Origin: Neorhizobium alkalisoli
Lineage (GTDB): Bacteria > Pseudomonadota > Alphaproteobacteria > Rhizobiales > Rhizobiaceae
NCBI RefSeq assembly: GCF_002968635.1
Contig: NZ_PVBN01000013.1
Coordinates: forward strand, 1-64,000
DNA length: 64,000 nt
Direction of reading: 5' to 3'
The position numbers and the translations under genes are program-made. Each line of letters begins with the position of its first letter. Within the stretch, counting starts at the first letter, position 1. The notes below the pieces were generated by a model that did no database searches, was not told where the DNA came from, and saw only the letters and a list, made by a program, of their open reading frames with translations. Shown piece by piece: positions 17,033-24,995 of this stretch.

Positions 17033-17703
17033 GGCGTCCCCTTGGTCGATTTGACCGCCTTCGTCACCTGGTTCCCGAGGCCGCGTTCGGTCTCGATGCC
17101 ATGAAAGCGGTCGAGGAAGCGTTGCTGTGCCTCGAGCGCCGGCATCGGCGTGATCGGCAGCATGTCACGGGCGATGCCGCGCGGCTGGCCGAAGAATTTT
17201 CGCGCCTCGGTGACGGAGAAACCGGCGAGTTCGGTAGCCTCGAAGAAGGCGGCGATCGTGTCGGCCTTCTTGATCAGAGCCTTCAAATCCCGCGAGGCAT
17301 GCGGCGGCAGGCCGAAGCGCAGATGGATCGCCGCTTCCAGCCGCTGTTCGACAGCCTTGTAGCCGCCGCCGACGACCGATTTGAACGGCGAGATCATATC
17401 GCCGATGACATATTCCGGAGCGTCGTGCAGCAGCGTCATCTGCAACGCGTCGGCGCTGCACGACGTGTTGCAGCGGCGAAAGATTTCCTCCACGACGAGG
17501 CAATGCTGGGCGACCGAAAAGGCATGGTCGCCGCGCGTCTGGCCGTTCCAGCGGGCGACGCGGGCAAGCCCGTGGGCGATATCCGAGATCTCGATGTCGA
17601 GCGGCGAGGGGTCGAGCAGGTCGAGCCGCCGTCCGGATAGCATGCGCTGCCAGGCGCGGGCGCCCGGCGCATTGCTCTCGGCCGAAATCGTGGCTGCGGT
17701 CAC
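17029..17703 (-). CDS. HD-domain 5'-nucleotidase-like protein (YfbR-related)
   Basis: 224 aa from a GTG start at 17703. The motif HAFSVAQHC gives the first metal histidine, and LLHDAPEYVIGDMISPFK matches the YfbR-type HD phosphohydrolase core (E. coli YfbR is a dNMP 5'-nucleotidase). The GTG is preferred over an upstream start at 17748 because it forms the usual 4-bp GTGA overlap with the ygfZ stop. Middle gene of a coupled three-gene operon. Substrate is inferred from family only. Confidence 0.85.
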   Translation of the reverse strand: MTAATISAESNAPGARAWQRMLSGRRLDLLDPSPLDIEISDIAHGLARVARWNGQTRGDHAFSVAQHCLVVEEIFRRCNTSCSADALQMTLLHDAPEYVIGDMISPFKSVVGGGYKAVEQRLEAAIHLRFGLPPHASRDLKALIKKADTIAAFFEATELAGFSVTEARKFFGQPRGIARDMLPITPMPALEAQQRFLDRFHGIETERGLGNQVTKAVKSTKGTP

Positions 17704-18542
17704 GGTTCGGCCTCTTGAGCCTCGATCGGGAATGAAAGTCCGGTCCATTCCGGCAGCGTGAGCTTTACCGCCACATCGCCCACAATGAAGGGCAGACCGC
17801 GCGCCAGGGCATCGCCGACGCGATCGATGCGGACGACAGCAAGTCCCTTGTTGCCGGCAACCGAGCCGAGTGCGCCGACGGTCTTGCCGCCAGCAATGAT
17901 TTCGATGCCGGAGGCGGGCAGCGACGCATCGCCGGAAACCAGCGCCAGCCGCCGTCTCGCCGTGCGGCGATGCTGCATCCGGGAAACCACTTCCTGACCG
18001 ACATAGCAGCCCTTGCGGAAGGAAAGCCCGTCTGTCTTGTCGAGCAGAACGTCGTGCGGAAAGGCGTCCTGCAGCGCGTAGTCATGGCCGGAAAGTGCCA
18101 CACCTGCGTCCGCCCGCAACGCGTGATAAGCGTCCTCCGGCCCGTCCGCCTGTTTGCCGGGTGCTCGCAGGAGCGTAATGCCGGCCTTGGCGAAAGCCGC
18201 ATCCTTCACGGCGCCCTTCTCCGCTTCGTCGTCCCAGAATACCGTCACGCCCTCCGTCGTTTCGGCGGCGAGGTCGACCGCGGCGCGCAGCTTGTACATG
18301 GTCAGCCGCCGCATCAGCGCCTCGCGCTGCGACGCTTCGGTTTCGATGAGAAAGCCGTCCCCTTCGCGCCAGACGAGGAAATCGAACAGGATCTTGCCCT
18401 GCGGCGTCAGCAGCGCACCGGGACGCGCTTCGCCGGGCGGCAGCTCGTCGATATCGGTGGTGATGAGCCCCTGCAGGAATTCCTGCGCATCGTGCCCGGA
18501 AAGGCGGATCAGGCTACGCGTCGGAAGAAAGGCGGCGGACAT
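17700..18542 (-). CDS. ygfZ: Folate-binding YgfZ/GcvT-like Fe-S cluster maintenance protein
   Basis: 280 aa, typical of the alphaproteobacterial YgfZ group. The diagnostic motif K-G-C-Y-x-G-Q-E is present with C179 (FRKGCYVGQEVVSR). N-terminal region carries LSGHDAQEFLQGLITTDI, the GcvT-like folate-binding fold. YgfZ uses folate to support assembly or repair of certain Fe-S enzymes such as MiaB. First gene of the operon with the HD hydrolase and phosphatase. Confidence 0.9.
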   Translation of the reverse strand: MSAAFLPTRSLIRLSGHDAQEFLQGLITTDIDELPPGEARPGALLTPQGKILFDFLVWREGDGFLIETEASQREALMRRLTMYKLRAAVDLAAETTEGVTVFWDDEAEKGAVKDAAFAKAGITLLRAPGKQADGPEDAYHALRADAGVALSGHDYALQDAFPHDVLLDKTDGLSFRKGCYVGQEVVSRMQHRRTARRRLALVSGDASLPASGIEIIAGGKTVGALGSVAGNKGLAVVRIDRVGDALARGLPFIVGDVAVKLTLPEWTGLSFPIEAQEAEP

Positions 18543-18616
18543 GGCATGGCAATCCGGTTGTCAGGAAAACAGAGAGGTAAGTCTTCCCGCGGGCGGCGAC
18601 AAGACTTGTCGTTCTC

Positions 18617-19390
18617 TCAATCCCCGCCGGAGAAGAACTTCCATTTGCCGTCTGGGCTGATGCCGATGCGAAAGAAGTTGTAGTTGCCGTTCTCTTCCAT
18701 GCCGGCGAGGTCGCCGGCGGTGACGATTCGCAGGAGATCGACCCGCTCGGGCGGCGTCAAAGAGCCGAGCGCCTTGCCGGTGAAATAGGGCCAGATGTAA
18801 GCTTCCTCAGGTGTGCCGGCATCGAAACGGGCAGCCCCTGTCGAAAGAATGTCGAGAATGATGGCGAGGATTTCCTGCCCGTCGGGATCGCCGGAAAAGC
18901 TCTTGAGCGTCTCGATCGGATCGTCGCTTTCGCCGTTCATCACCTGCGTTTGCTTGTCGCCGGTGGCGATCAACGGGCGCAGCCTTGCGATATCGCCGGA
19001 GGCGGCGGCTTCGACGAGTTGTTCGCGCATGTGTTTGACCGGCTGCGGCAGCTTCGACATGTCGAGGATGATCTCGGCGGGCTGATCGTTGTCGTTTGCA
19101 GGCGTCTCGGCCGCCTTCTGGTCGGGCGCCGGCGCGGGGGCTTCTTCGGCGCTCGTCTGCGGCCGGTTGATGGCCGGACCCGGCGGCGGCAATGTCGTGC
19201 CGTCCAGGGCCTGGAGAATCTGCTTCTCCTGGCTCTGCTGGGCCGGAGCGCGTCCGTCCTGATCGGGGGCGAGCGCGGAAAGCGCCGATGCGCTGCCGCC
19301 GGCCGTCAGGCTGAGCGCGGCCGCAAGCACGGTTGCCGCGCAGAGGCGGGTGAGAATCGGGGAAATGGTCGTTTCCTCTGCAGGTCGCAT
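18617..19390 (-). CDS. Exported protein of unknown function
   Basis: 257 aa. Has an N-terminal signal peptide (LCAATVLAAALSLTAGGSASA), then a Pro/Ala/Gln-rich low-complexity stretch (residues about 40-105) and a folded, helix-rich domain from about residue 110 to the end (VKHMREQLVEAAASGDIARLRPLI, GQEILAIILDILSTG, ending FRIGISPDGKWKFFSGGD). The folded part resembles proteins found widely in rhizobia, but I do not recognise a named domain. Likely periplasmic. It is followed on the plus-strand side by an unknown 85-aa gene on the same strand, 15 bp upstream. Confidence 0.75.
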   Translation of the reverse strand: MRPAEETTISPILTRLCAATVLAAALSLTAGGSASALSALAPDQDGRAPAQQSQEKQILQALDGTTLPPPGPAINRPQTSAEEAPAPAPDQKAAETPANDNDQPAEIILDMSKLPQPVKHMREQLVEAAASGDIARLRPLIATGDKQTQVMNGESDDPIETLKSFSGDPDGQEILAIILDILSTGAARFDAGTPEEAYIWPYFTGKALGSLTPPERVDLLRIVTAGDLAGMEENGNYNFFRIGISPDGKWKFFSGGD

Positions 19391-19405
19391 GGAAACCTCG
19401 GCTGT

Positions 19406-19663
19406 CTATTGAATCATTCGCTCGGGAGAAAATTCGCCAGCGAGCATACGGGTTTTCAGTGATTCGAGCATGGCTTCGGCACCCAGCTCGCCATGGATGC
19501 GGATGGTTTCCCGCATGGCAAGGACCAGGGCCGCGTCGGCGATGATCTCCGGTTCGATGCCGTCCGCCCGGCCGTCGGCCCAGGCCTCGCTCTGATATTC
19601 CAAGGCAGCCTGCATCTTCTCATGCACAATCATGTCGTCGATGTCGTTGCGGCCTGTCTGCAT
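19406..19663 (-). CDS. Small conserved-looking hypothetical protein
   Basis: 85 aa, acidic, helix-rich and without membrane segments (for example ADAALVLAMRETIRIHGELGAEAMLESL). No domain recognised. It lies 15 bp upstream of the exported protein gene on the same strand and may be co-transcribed with it. Base composition matches the neighbourhood, supporting a genuine gene. Confidence 0.65.
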   Translation of the reverse strand: MQTGRNDIDDMIVHEKMQAALEYQSEAWADGRADGIEPEIIADAALVLAMRETIRIHGELGAEAMLESLKTRMLAGEFSPERMIQ

Positions 19664-19764
19664 TCTGTTGTCCTCGGTGCCCGTTTGATTACTAGCCCGT
19701 TAAAAACTTTATCAGTCTTTTATCAAAACGACACGGCCTCCCGCCAAAAGAGGTAAATAATCCT

Positions 19765-20208
19765 CTAATTTCCGAAGCGTGTCGCAATTTCTGTGGCAAG
19801 TGTTGCGCCTTCGTTACGGTATCTTTCCTCCGCCGTCCTTGCCGCAGTCGTGCAGGAGGTGTGCACTGCGGCGAAGGATCGATAACCGCGGTTGAAGGCC
19901 GCAGTCAGTTTCTCGCGCCGCTTGGGTTCGTTCGCGGTGTCGGCCTCCAGCAGTTGCTGCATCGAGGCGCGCCAGTCGGAGGCGGGCACGCCGCACAGCG
20001 TCCGCAGATACTGGATGGAGCCGAGAACCTCTGCAAGGCGGGTAAGCTGTCCCTCGTAAGGAGCCGGCTTTTCTTCCACGACTGGCGGCGGTGCGGGCGC
20101 GGCGGGCGGTTGTTTTGCAGTCGGCTGTTTCGCCGTCTGGGCGGCGAGCGGCGCTGCCGTGACGGCGGCCACAAGCACAATCAGGACAAATCGCGAAATA
20201 GAACTCAT
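19765..20208 (-). CDS. TIGR02301-family exported protein
   Basis: 147 aa (154 from the alternative start at 20229). Signal peptide (SRFVLIVLVAAVTAAPLAAQ), a proline/lysine-rich linker, then the family core LTRLAEVLGSIQYLRTLCG and the second cysteine in HTSCTTAARTAEERYRNEG. TIGR02301 is a rhizobiales-restricted family of unknown function, with two conserved cysteines likely bridged in the periplasm. Located 9-30 bp downstream of the NUDIX gene on the same strand. Confidence 0.85.
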   Translation of the reverse strand: MSSISRFVLIVLVAAVTAAPLAAQTAKQPTAKQPPAAPAPPPVVEEKPAPYEGQLTRLAEVLGSIQYLRTLCGVPASDWRASMQQLLEADTANEPKRREKLTAAFNRGYRSFAAVHTSCTTAARTAEERYRNEGATLATEIATRFGN

Positions 20209-20238
20209 GAACGGGATCCGGCGCGGCATACTAGTCTC

Positions 20239-20667
20239 TTAGCGGGCCTTGATCTCCGCCGCCAGCCTTTCGGCGCATTCGAGCACGCTCGGCGGCACGG
20301 GCAGGGAGCGGATTTCCTCAACCGTATACCAGCCCGGATCCGCGGCATCGTCGGCTGCGACGACTTCCGTATCGGCATCGGCCTCGACGCGGAAGACCGA
20401 GAGAAAGAAATGACTGCCGCCCTCCCTTTCGCTCATCAGGTCATAGGTGGCGAACAGGACCGGGTTTCGAGCCGCAACGCCGGTCTCTTCGAAAAACTCC
20501 CGCAAGGCGGTTTCATCCGGCATCTCGCCCGGTTCGGCGCGGCCTCCCGGAAAGGCAAAGAGATCCGCCGACGGCGGGTTCATCCGGCGGATCAGCAGGA
20601 ACCGGCCATCCCGTTCGAGAATGGCGGAGGATGCGGCTTGCGGGGAGGAGGGCATGACGATGTCCAT
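20239..20667 (-). CDS. NUDIX hydrolase
   Basis: 142 aa with a complete Nudix box, G42 to V64 (GX5EX7REUXEEXGU pattern with E48, R56-E57, E60-E61). The fold hydrolyses nucleoside diphosphates linked to another moiety; alphaproteobacterial relatives are annotated ADP-ribose pyrophosphatase-like, but substrate is not predictable. It is divergent from parD, 90 bp away, so the toxin-antitoxin operator also lies in its promoter region. Confidence 0.9.
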   Translation of the reverse strand: MDIVMPSSPQAASSAILERDGRFLLIRRMNPPSADLFAFPGGRAEPGEMPDETALREFFEETGVAARNPVLFATYDLMSEREGGSHFFLSVFRVEADADTEVVAADDAADPGWYTVEEIRSLPVPPSVLECAERLAAEIKAR

Positions 20668-20711
20668 TTGGGAGGCGCTATATCATTCCAAGAGTCGCGA
20701 AGGCGATATTG

Positions 20712-20729
20712 TAAAAGTATTGTATTTTA
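20712..20729 (+). promoter_or_regulatory. AT-rich inverted repeat upstream of parDE
   Basis: TAAAA (20712-20716) and TTTTA (20725-20729) flank an 8-bp centre in the most AT-rich part of the divergent NUDIX/parD interval, with GAAGGAG as the parD ribosome site just downstream. ParD antitoxins normally bind palindromes in this position; identity as the operator is inferred. Confidence 0.4.
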
Positions 20730-20757
20730 TCGTATGCTTCAACCGAAGGAGCATTCA

Positions 20758-21018
20758 ATGGCACGGGCAAAGACGTTTTCCCTCGGGGATGCCTATGATG
20801 GAATTCTGGCCGATTTGGTGAAAAATGGCCGTTTTGGTACGGAGACTGAAGCCGTACGCGCCGGAATTCGCATGCTTGCAGACTACGAGATGCGGATGCA
20901 GTCGCTCCGTCAGGCGATCTACGCCGCGGATACGGAAATTGAGGCGGGCCTGGGTAAGGAGTATGCTTCGGGCGCCGAATTGCTTGCGGATATCATGAAC
21001 GAAAGCGACGACGATTAG
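20758..21018 (+). CDS. parD: ParD-type antitoxin
   Basis: 86 aa antitoxin: N-terminal ribbon-helix-helix (SLGDAYDGILADLVKNGRFGTETEAVRAGIRML) followed by a charged, flexible tail (ADTEIEAGLGKEYASGAELLADIMNESDDD) that would wrap the toxin. AAGGAG lies 7 nt upstream of the ATG at 20758; the long frame extending upstream to 19861 is antisense to NUDIX and TIGR02301. The stop codon TAG overlaps the toxin's presumed ATT start. Confidence 0.9.
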   Translation: MARAKTFSLGDAYDGILADLVKNGRFGTETEAVRAGIRMLADYEMRMQSLRQAIYAADTEIEAGLGKEYASGAELLADIMNESDDD

Positions 21019-21316
21019 CGGTCGCAAGCGCCTCATCATCGCGCCGCTGGCTCGCGCCGACCTGCGCAACATTCGTCGTCATATCGCCGAAAGCAGTCCC
21101 TATTACGCTCAGGAATTCATAGCGGACATAACGGCCAAGATCGCCTGGATTGCCGATGCCGACTTCACCGGCTCGCCAAGGGATCACATTGCGCCGGGGT
21201 TACGCGGCTTCCCCTATCGTCAGCGCTGCATCTACTATCGTTCCTATCCTGATCGGATCGTGATTCTTCGCGTGATGCATATGGCGCAGGATGTGAAGCC
21301 CAGGGACTTTGACTAA
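21014..21316 (+). CDS. parE: ParE/RelE-type toxin with a non-standard (ATT) start
   Basis: Reading the phase that ends at TAA 21314-21316 gives a 100-residue ParE-like protein: it begins ISGRKRLIIAPLARADLRNI, has the middle helix region YYAQEFIADITAKIAWIAD, and ends RIVILRVMHMAQDVKPRDFD. These are the landmarks of the ParE/RelE plasmid-stabilisation fold (SPxAxxDL start, VxRVxHxxxD end). No ATG, GTG or TTG lies between the preceding in-frame stop (20996) and the conserved start, so the gene is missed by standard gene callers. ATT 21014, overlapping the parD TAG, is the best start. Poisons gyrase or cleaves RNA in known relatives. Confidence 0.8.
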   Translation: MSGRKRLIIAPLARADLRNIRRHIAESSPYYAQEFIADITAKIAWIADADFTGSPRDHIAPGLRGFPYRQRCIYYRSYPDRIVILRVMHMAQDVKPRDFD

Positions 21317-21323
21317 CGTCCTC

Positions 21324-21677
21324 ATGAAAACCTACGCCCTCTACTCTTTTGCCGCACTCGCCGAGATCGCCGGCTGCTTTGCTTTCTGGGCTTGGTGGCG
21401 GCTGGAGAAATCGGTCTGGTGGCTGGCGCCGGGCATGGTCTCGCTCGTTCTCTTTGCCTGGGCGCTGGCGCTGGTGCCGAGCGAGGCGGCGGGACGCGCT
21501 TATGCCGCCTATGGCAGCATCTATATCCTTGCCTCGATTCTGTGGTTGTGGATGGTGGAGGCGCGGGTGCCGGACCGCTGGGATGTGCTGGGCGTGGCCG
21601 TCTGCCTTGCCGGCGGCGGCGATCATCCTCTTCGGACCTCGGAGCGCCTAGCGGCCGACCCGCTTGACGCATTTTGA
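21324..21677 (+). pseudogene. ynfA: YnfA-family (UPF0060) membrane protein with C-terminal frameshift
   Basis: Four-helix small membrane protein. As read it is 117 aa and its last residues (GGGDHPLRTSERLAADPLDAF) do not fit the family. An extra base in the GGC repeat at 21611-21620 explains this: in the +1 phase the frame continues as AAIILFGPRSA and stops at 21651, giving 108 aa, exactly the family length. So either a real 1-nt insertion truncates the fourth helix or it is a sequencing error in a repeat. Starts with ATG 21324, 7 bp after parE. Function of UPF0060 is unknown (small-multidrug-resistance-like). Confidence 0.8.
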
Positions 21678-21698
21678 GGCCGATGCCATGACAGGCGC

Positions 21699-22466
21699 AT
21701 GTGCGGACGTTACGCCCTGACGGCGATTCCCAAGGATATTGCGGAATTTTTCGGTCTGGTGGATCTCGATGATTTCCCGGCCCGTTACAATATCGCCCCG
21801 ACGCAGCCGATCCTGGTGGTGATCGAATCGGAAAGTCGCGAGCCGGGCAGCAATCTCCCGACACGGCGGGCTCTGCTCGCCCGCTGGGGATTGCTTCCGG
21901 GCTGGCTGAAGGACCCGAAGGATTTTCCTCTGCTGATCAACGCGCGGGCGGAAACGGCAGTCGGCAAGGCCTCGTTCCGCGCCGCCATGCGCCATCGTCG
22001 CGTTCTCATACCGGCGGCGGGCTTTTACGAATGGCGCCGGCCGCCGAAGGAGAGCGGCGTCAAGCCGCAGGCCTATTGGATCCGTCCGAAGCATGGCGGG
22101 ATCGTCGCCTTTGCCGGCTTGATGGAGACGTGGTCGTCGGCAGACGGCTCGGAAGTGGATACGGCGGCGATCATGACGACCACGGCGAATGCGGCGATCC
22201 GCGGCATCCACGACCGTATGCCGGTGGTCATCCAGCCGGAAGACTTCGAGCGCTGGCTGGACTGCAAGACGCATGAGCCGCGCCATGTGGAAGATTTGAT
22301 GCGGCCGACGCAGGAGGACTTTTTCGAGGCGCTGCCGGTCTCCGATCTCGTCAACAAGGTCTCGAATATGGGGCCGGATCTGCAGAAGCCGGTCGCCGTC
22401 GCCGTCCCGGAAGAGAAGCCGCCGAAAGGCGAAAAGCCCGACACCGCGCAAATGTCGCTCTTCTGA
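21699..22466 (+). CDS. yedK: SRAP-family abasic-site DNA crosslinking protein (YedK/HMCES)
   Basis: 255 aa SOS response-associated peptidase family. The catalytic Cys2 is exposed after Met removal (MCGRYALT), and the other active residues are visible: Asn in INARAETA, Glu in AAGFYEWRR and His in IHDRMPVVI. YedK/HMCES forms a thiazolidine crosslink with abasic sites in single-stranded DNA and shields replication forks. Slightly longer than E. coli YedK (222 aa) because of a proline/lysine-rich tail. No LexA site was recognised upstream. Preceded by the ynfA gene and followed by a lysE-type gene, all on the plus strand. Confidence 0.92.
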   Translation: MCGRYALTAIPKDIAEFFGLVDLDDFPARYNIAPTQPILVVIESESREPGSNLPTRRALLARWGLLPGWLKDPKDFPLLINARAETAVGKASFRAAMRHRRVLIPAAGFYEWRRPPKESGVKPQAYWIRPKHGGIVAFAGLMETWSSADGSEVDTAAIMTTTANAAIRGIHDRMPVVIQPEDFERWLDCKTHEPRHVEDLMRPTQEDFFEALPVSDLVNKVSNMGPDLQKPVAVAVPEEKPPKGEKPDTAQMSLF

Positions 22467-22497
22467 CCCTTCCTCCCTTTTCAGGCGAGATATCCTC

Positions 22498-23121
22498 ATG
22501 AACCTGCTCTCTGCCGGATTTTCCGGTTTCGCCCTCGGCGGCTCGCTGATCATCGCAATCGGCGCCCAGAACGCCTTCATCCTGCGCCAGGGGCTGATCC
22601 GCAGCCATGTCTTCATCCTCTGCCTGATCTGTGCGCTGTCCGATGCGTTGCTGATTGCCGCCGGGGTCGCCGGCCTCGGCACCGTCGTCTCACGATCGCC
22701 GGTTCTGATTTCAGCGGTGACGCTCGGCGGTGCGGTCTTCCTCGGCACCTATTCCTTCATGGCCTTCCGCCGCGCGGCAAAGCCGGGCGCCATGGTCGCC
22801 GGTGCTCCGGAAAGCCTTGGCCTGAAGGCGGCGGTCATGACCTGCCTTGCCTTCACCTTCCTCAATCCGCATGTCTACCTGGATACGGTCGTGCTGCTCG
22901 GCAGCCTGTCTGCCGCCTTCGAAGGAGCTGAACGGGTCGCCTACGGCGCCGGTGCGGCGGTCGCCTCGTTCGCCTGGTTCTTCGGGCTTGGTTACGGCGC
23001 GCGGTTCCTGGCACCGCTATTTGCCAGACCCGCCGCCTGGCGGGTTCTGGATGTCGTCATCGGTGTGGTGATGGGCCTGCTCGCGCTGGGGCTGTTCTGG
23101 AGCTTCCTCAGCGGCCAGTAA
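22498..23121 (+). CDS. LysE/ArgO-family amino-acid exporter
   Basis: 207 aa, six hydrophobic helices, with the family-defining start GFALGGSLIIAIGAQNAFILRQG and the conserved ACLAFTFLNPHVYLDTVVLLG in the middle, which match ArgO/LysE rather than the RhtB branch. Exports basic amino acids (arginine or lysine) in characterised cases. No LysG/ArgP regulator lies next to it. 31 bp downstream of yedK. Confidence 0.9.
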   Translation: MNLLSAGFSGFALGGSLIIAIGAQNAFILRQGLIRSHVFILCLICALSDALLIAAGVAGLGTVVSRSPVLISAVTLGGAVFLGTYSFMAFRRAAKPGAMVAGAPESLGLKAAVMTCLAFTFLNPHVYLDTVVLLGSLSAAFEGAERVAYGAGAAVASFAWFFGLGYGARFLAPLFARPAAWRVLDVVIGVVMGLLALGLFWSFLSGQ

Positions 23122-23123
23122 AA

Positions 23124-23261
23124 TCAGCCGGCCGGCGTGAGCTTCGGCTTGCGCTTCAGCATGAGCGCTGCGGCAACCACGGCCTTGAGCGCCAGCGGGC
23201 GGTAGGGCGGGTTGATATCCTGCTTGGCTTCGGTCTTCTTGGCTGGCTTTTCGCTGCTCAT
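23124..23261 (-). CDS. Small hypothetical protein (45 aa)
   Basis: 45 aa, lysine-rich start (MSSEKPAKKTEAKQD) and a basic amphipathic end (LALKAVVAAALMLKRKPKLTPAG). GAGGAG lies 7 nt upstream of the ATG at 23261, which is the reason for choosing this start over 23360. No domain recognised. Convergent with lysE, ending 2 bp from its stop. Confidence 0.6.
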   Translation of the reverse strand: MSSEKPAKKTEAKQDINPPYRPLALKAVVAAALMLKRKPKLTPAG

Positions 23262-23439
23262 GGCTGTCTCCTCACACACGCGAATCTTTTGTTCTTGCAT
23301 TCCTGCGATTGCGCCTCTCCGCATTAAAGCGGGCAGAATCGTGGCTGGACAAGCCGGCACCCTCGCCAGCTTTTCATAAAACCTTCATCTTGCGGGAAAC
23401 TGTTGCGCGGAAGCTGCAACTTACCAAGATTGGCGCCCG

Positions 23440-24276
23440 TCAGACGGTAGCGCTGTCGTCCTCGATGGTGATGGTGCCGTAGCGGCGGTGCCAGGCACGC
23501 GCGCTGAAGGGCAGCACGCAGAGATAGGCGATGACGGTGACCGACAGCACCTCCCAGGTATAGCTCATCAGCAGAGCCACATAGAGCACCACGGCAAGCA
23601 GGATCGGCAGCATGAGGTCGCGCCGGATGCGGCTCGATTTACCCGACCAGACCGGCAGCCGGGAGACGAGCAGATAGCCGATCAGGACGGTGTAGGCGAC
23701 GCTCGCAAAGACGAACAAAGGTGACGGCTCGACCCCGAGGAAGCCGAGATAGACCGGCAGAAGCACCAGCATGGCGCCCATCGGGGCCGGGACGCCGACG
23801 AAAAACTCCGATTGCCACGCCGCCTTGATCTCGCGGTCCGCCATCACGTTGAAACGGGCAAGACGCAGACCGGCGGCAATCGCATAGAGAAGTCCGGCGA
23901 TCCAGCCGATCGACTTGGCGTTGTGCAGCAGGAAAGCATAGGAGACGAGCGCCGGCGCGACGCCGAAATTGATGATGTCGGCAAGCGAATCCATCTGCAC
24001 CCCGAATTTCGAGGTCGCCTTGAGGAGACGCGCAACGCGCCCGTCGATGCCGTCCAGAAAGGCGGCGAGCAGCACCATGGCGACCGCAAGCTCGTAGCGC
24101 CCCTCGAATGCCAGTCGGATGCCCGTCAGGCCGGCGCAGATGGCCAGCACCGTGATCAGGTTCGGCACCATGAGCCGCAGCGGGATTTCGCGCAGGCGCG
24201 GCCCGCGGGCCTCGTCGTTCGGCCTGTTCGGCTCAGGGGAGGAAGGGGTCGAGGCGGTGCGGCCCGGGGTTTCCAT
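23440..24276 (-). CDS. pssA: CDP-diacylglycerol-serine O-phosphatidyltransferase
   Basis: 278 aa integral membrane enzyme that makes phosphatidylserine from CDP-diacylglycerol and serine, the first step toward phosphatidylethanolamine. The CDP-alcohol phosphotransferase signature DGxxARxxxxxxxxGxxxDxxxD is complete (residues about 80-105, starting DGRVARLLK and ending DSLADII). About eight helices. It follows psd by 17 bp in the same direction, so the two PE-biosynthesis genes form an operon. Confidence 0.95.
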   Translation of the reverse strand: METPGRTASTPSSPEPNRPNDEARGPRLREIPLRLMVPNLITVLAICAGLTGIRLAFEGRYELAVAMVLLAAFLDGIDGRVARLLKATSKFGVQMDSLADIINFGVAPALVSYAFLLHNAKSIGWIAGLLYAIAAGLRLARFNVMADREIKAAWQSEFFVGVPAPMGAMLVLLPVYLGFLGVEPSPLFVFASVAYTVLIGYLLVSRLPVWSGKSSRIRRDLMLPILLAVVLYVALLMSYTWEVLSVTVIAYLCVLPFSARAWHRRYGTITIEDDSATV

Positions 24277-24293
24277 GATGCTCTCGTACTCCG

Positions 24294-24995
24294 TTATGCG
24301 CGGCGGCTGATCGTCGGACCCTTGGAGGAGCCGAATTCGGCAAGCACGGTCTCGCCACCGAGCGCCAACTGGCCGACCGAGACCCGCGGCTGGGCGCCGG
24401 CGGGCACAAAAACGTCGAGGCGCGAACCGAAGCGGATGAGGCCGAAACGTTCCCCGGCATTGACCGGCTCCGTGGGCTTCACCCAGCAGACGATACGGCG
24501 GGCCACGAGGCCGGCGATCTGAACGACGCCGACCTTGCCGTGGCGGGTTTCGATCACGAGGCCGTTGCGTTCGTTATCCTCGCTCGCCTTGTCGAGTTCG
24601 GCATTGATGAACTGGCCGGGGCGGTATTCGATGCGGCTCACCTGGCCGCGCACCGGCGAGCGGTTGATATGGCAGTCGAAGACATTCATGAACACCGAGA
24701 TGCGCAGCATCGGCTCGGAACCGAGTTCGAGTTCCGCCGGGGGCACGACGAAGGCGACATGCGAGATGCGGCCATCGGCGGGGCTCAGCACGAGGTCGTC
24801 GTCCTGCGGCACGAGGCGTTCGGGGTCGCGGAAGAAATAGGCGCACCACAGCGTCAGCACGAGGCCGACCCAGAACAGCGGTTCGGCGATCCAGCCGAGG
24901 ATCAGCGAGGCGATGAAGAAGGCCGCCACGAAGACATAACCTTCCTTGTGGATCGGCACGAGCGTGTTGCGGATGGTGTCGAAGAGATTGATCAA
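24294..24995 (-). CDS. psd: Phosphatidylserine decarboxylase proenzyme
   Basis: 233 aa, the short form typical of alphaproteobacteria. Two N-terminal helices, then the domain with SPADGRISHV and the self-cleavage site FGSS (ETVLAEFGSSKGPTISRR), where cleavage between Gly and Ser makes the pyruvoyl group. Converts phosphatidylserine to phosphatidylethanolamine. First gene of the psd-pssA operon. Confidence 0.95.
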   Translation of the reverse strand: MINLFDTIRNTLVPIHKEGYVFVAAFFIASLILGWIAEPLFWVGLVLTLWCAYFFRDPERLVPQDDDLVLSPADGRISHVAFVVPPAELELGSEPMLRISVFMNVFDCHINRSPVRGQVSRIEYRPGQFINAELDKASEDNERNGLVIETRHGKVGVVQIAGLVARRIVCWVKPTEPVNAGERFGLIRFGSRLDVFVPAGAQPRVSVGQLALGGETVLAEFGSSKGPTISRRA

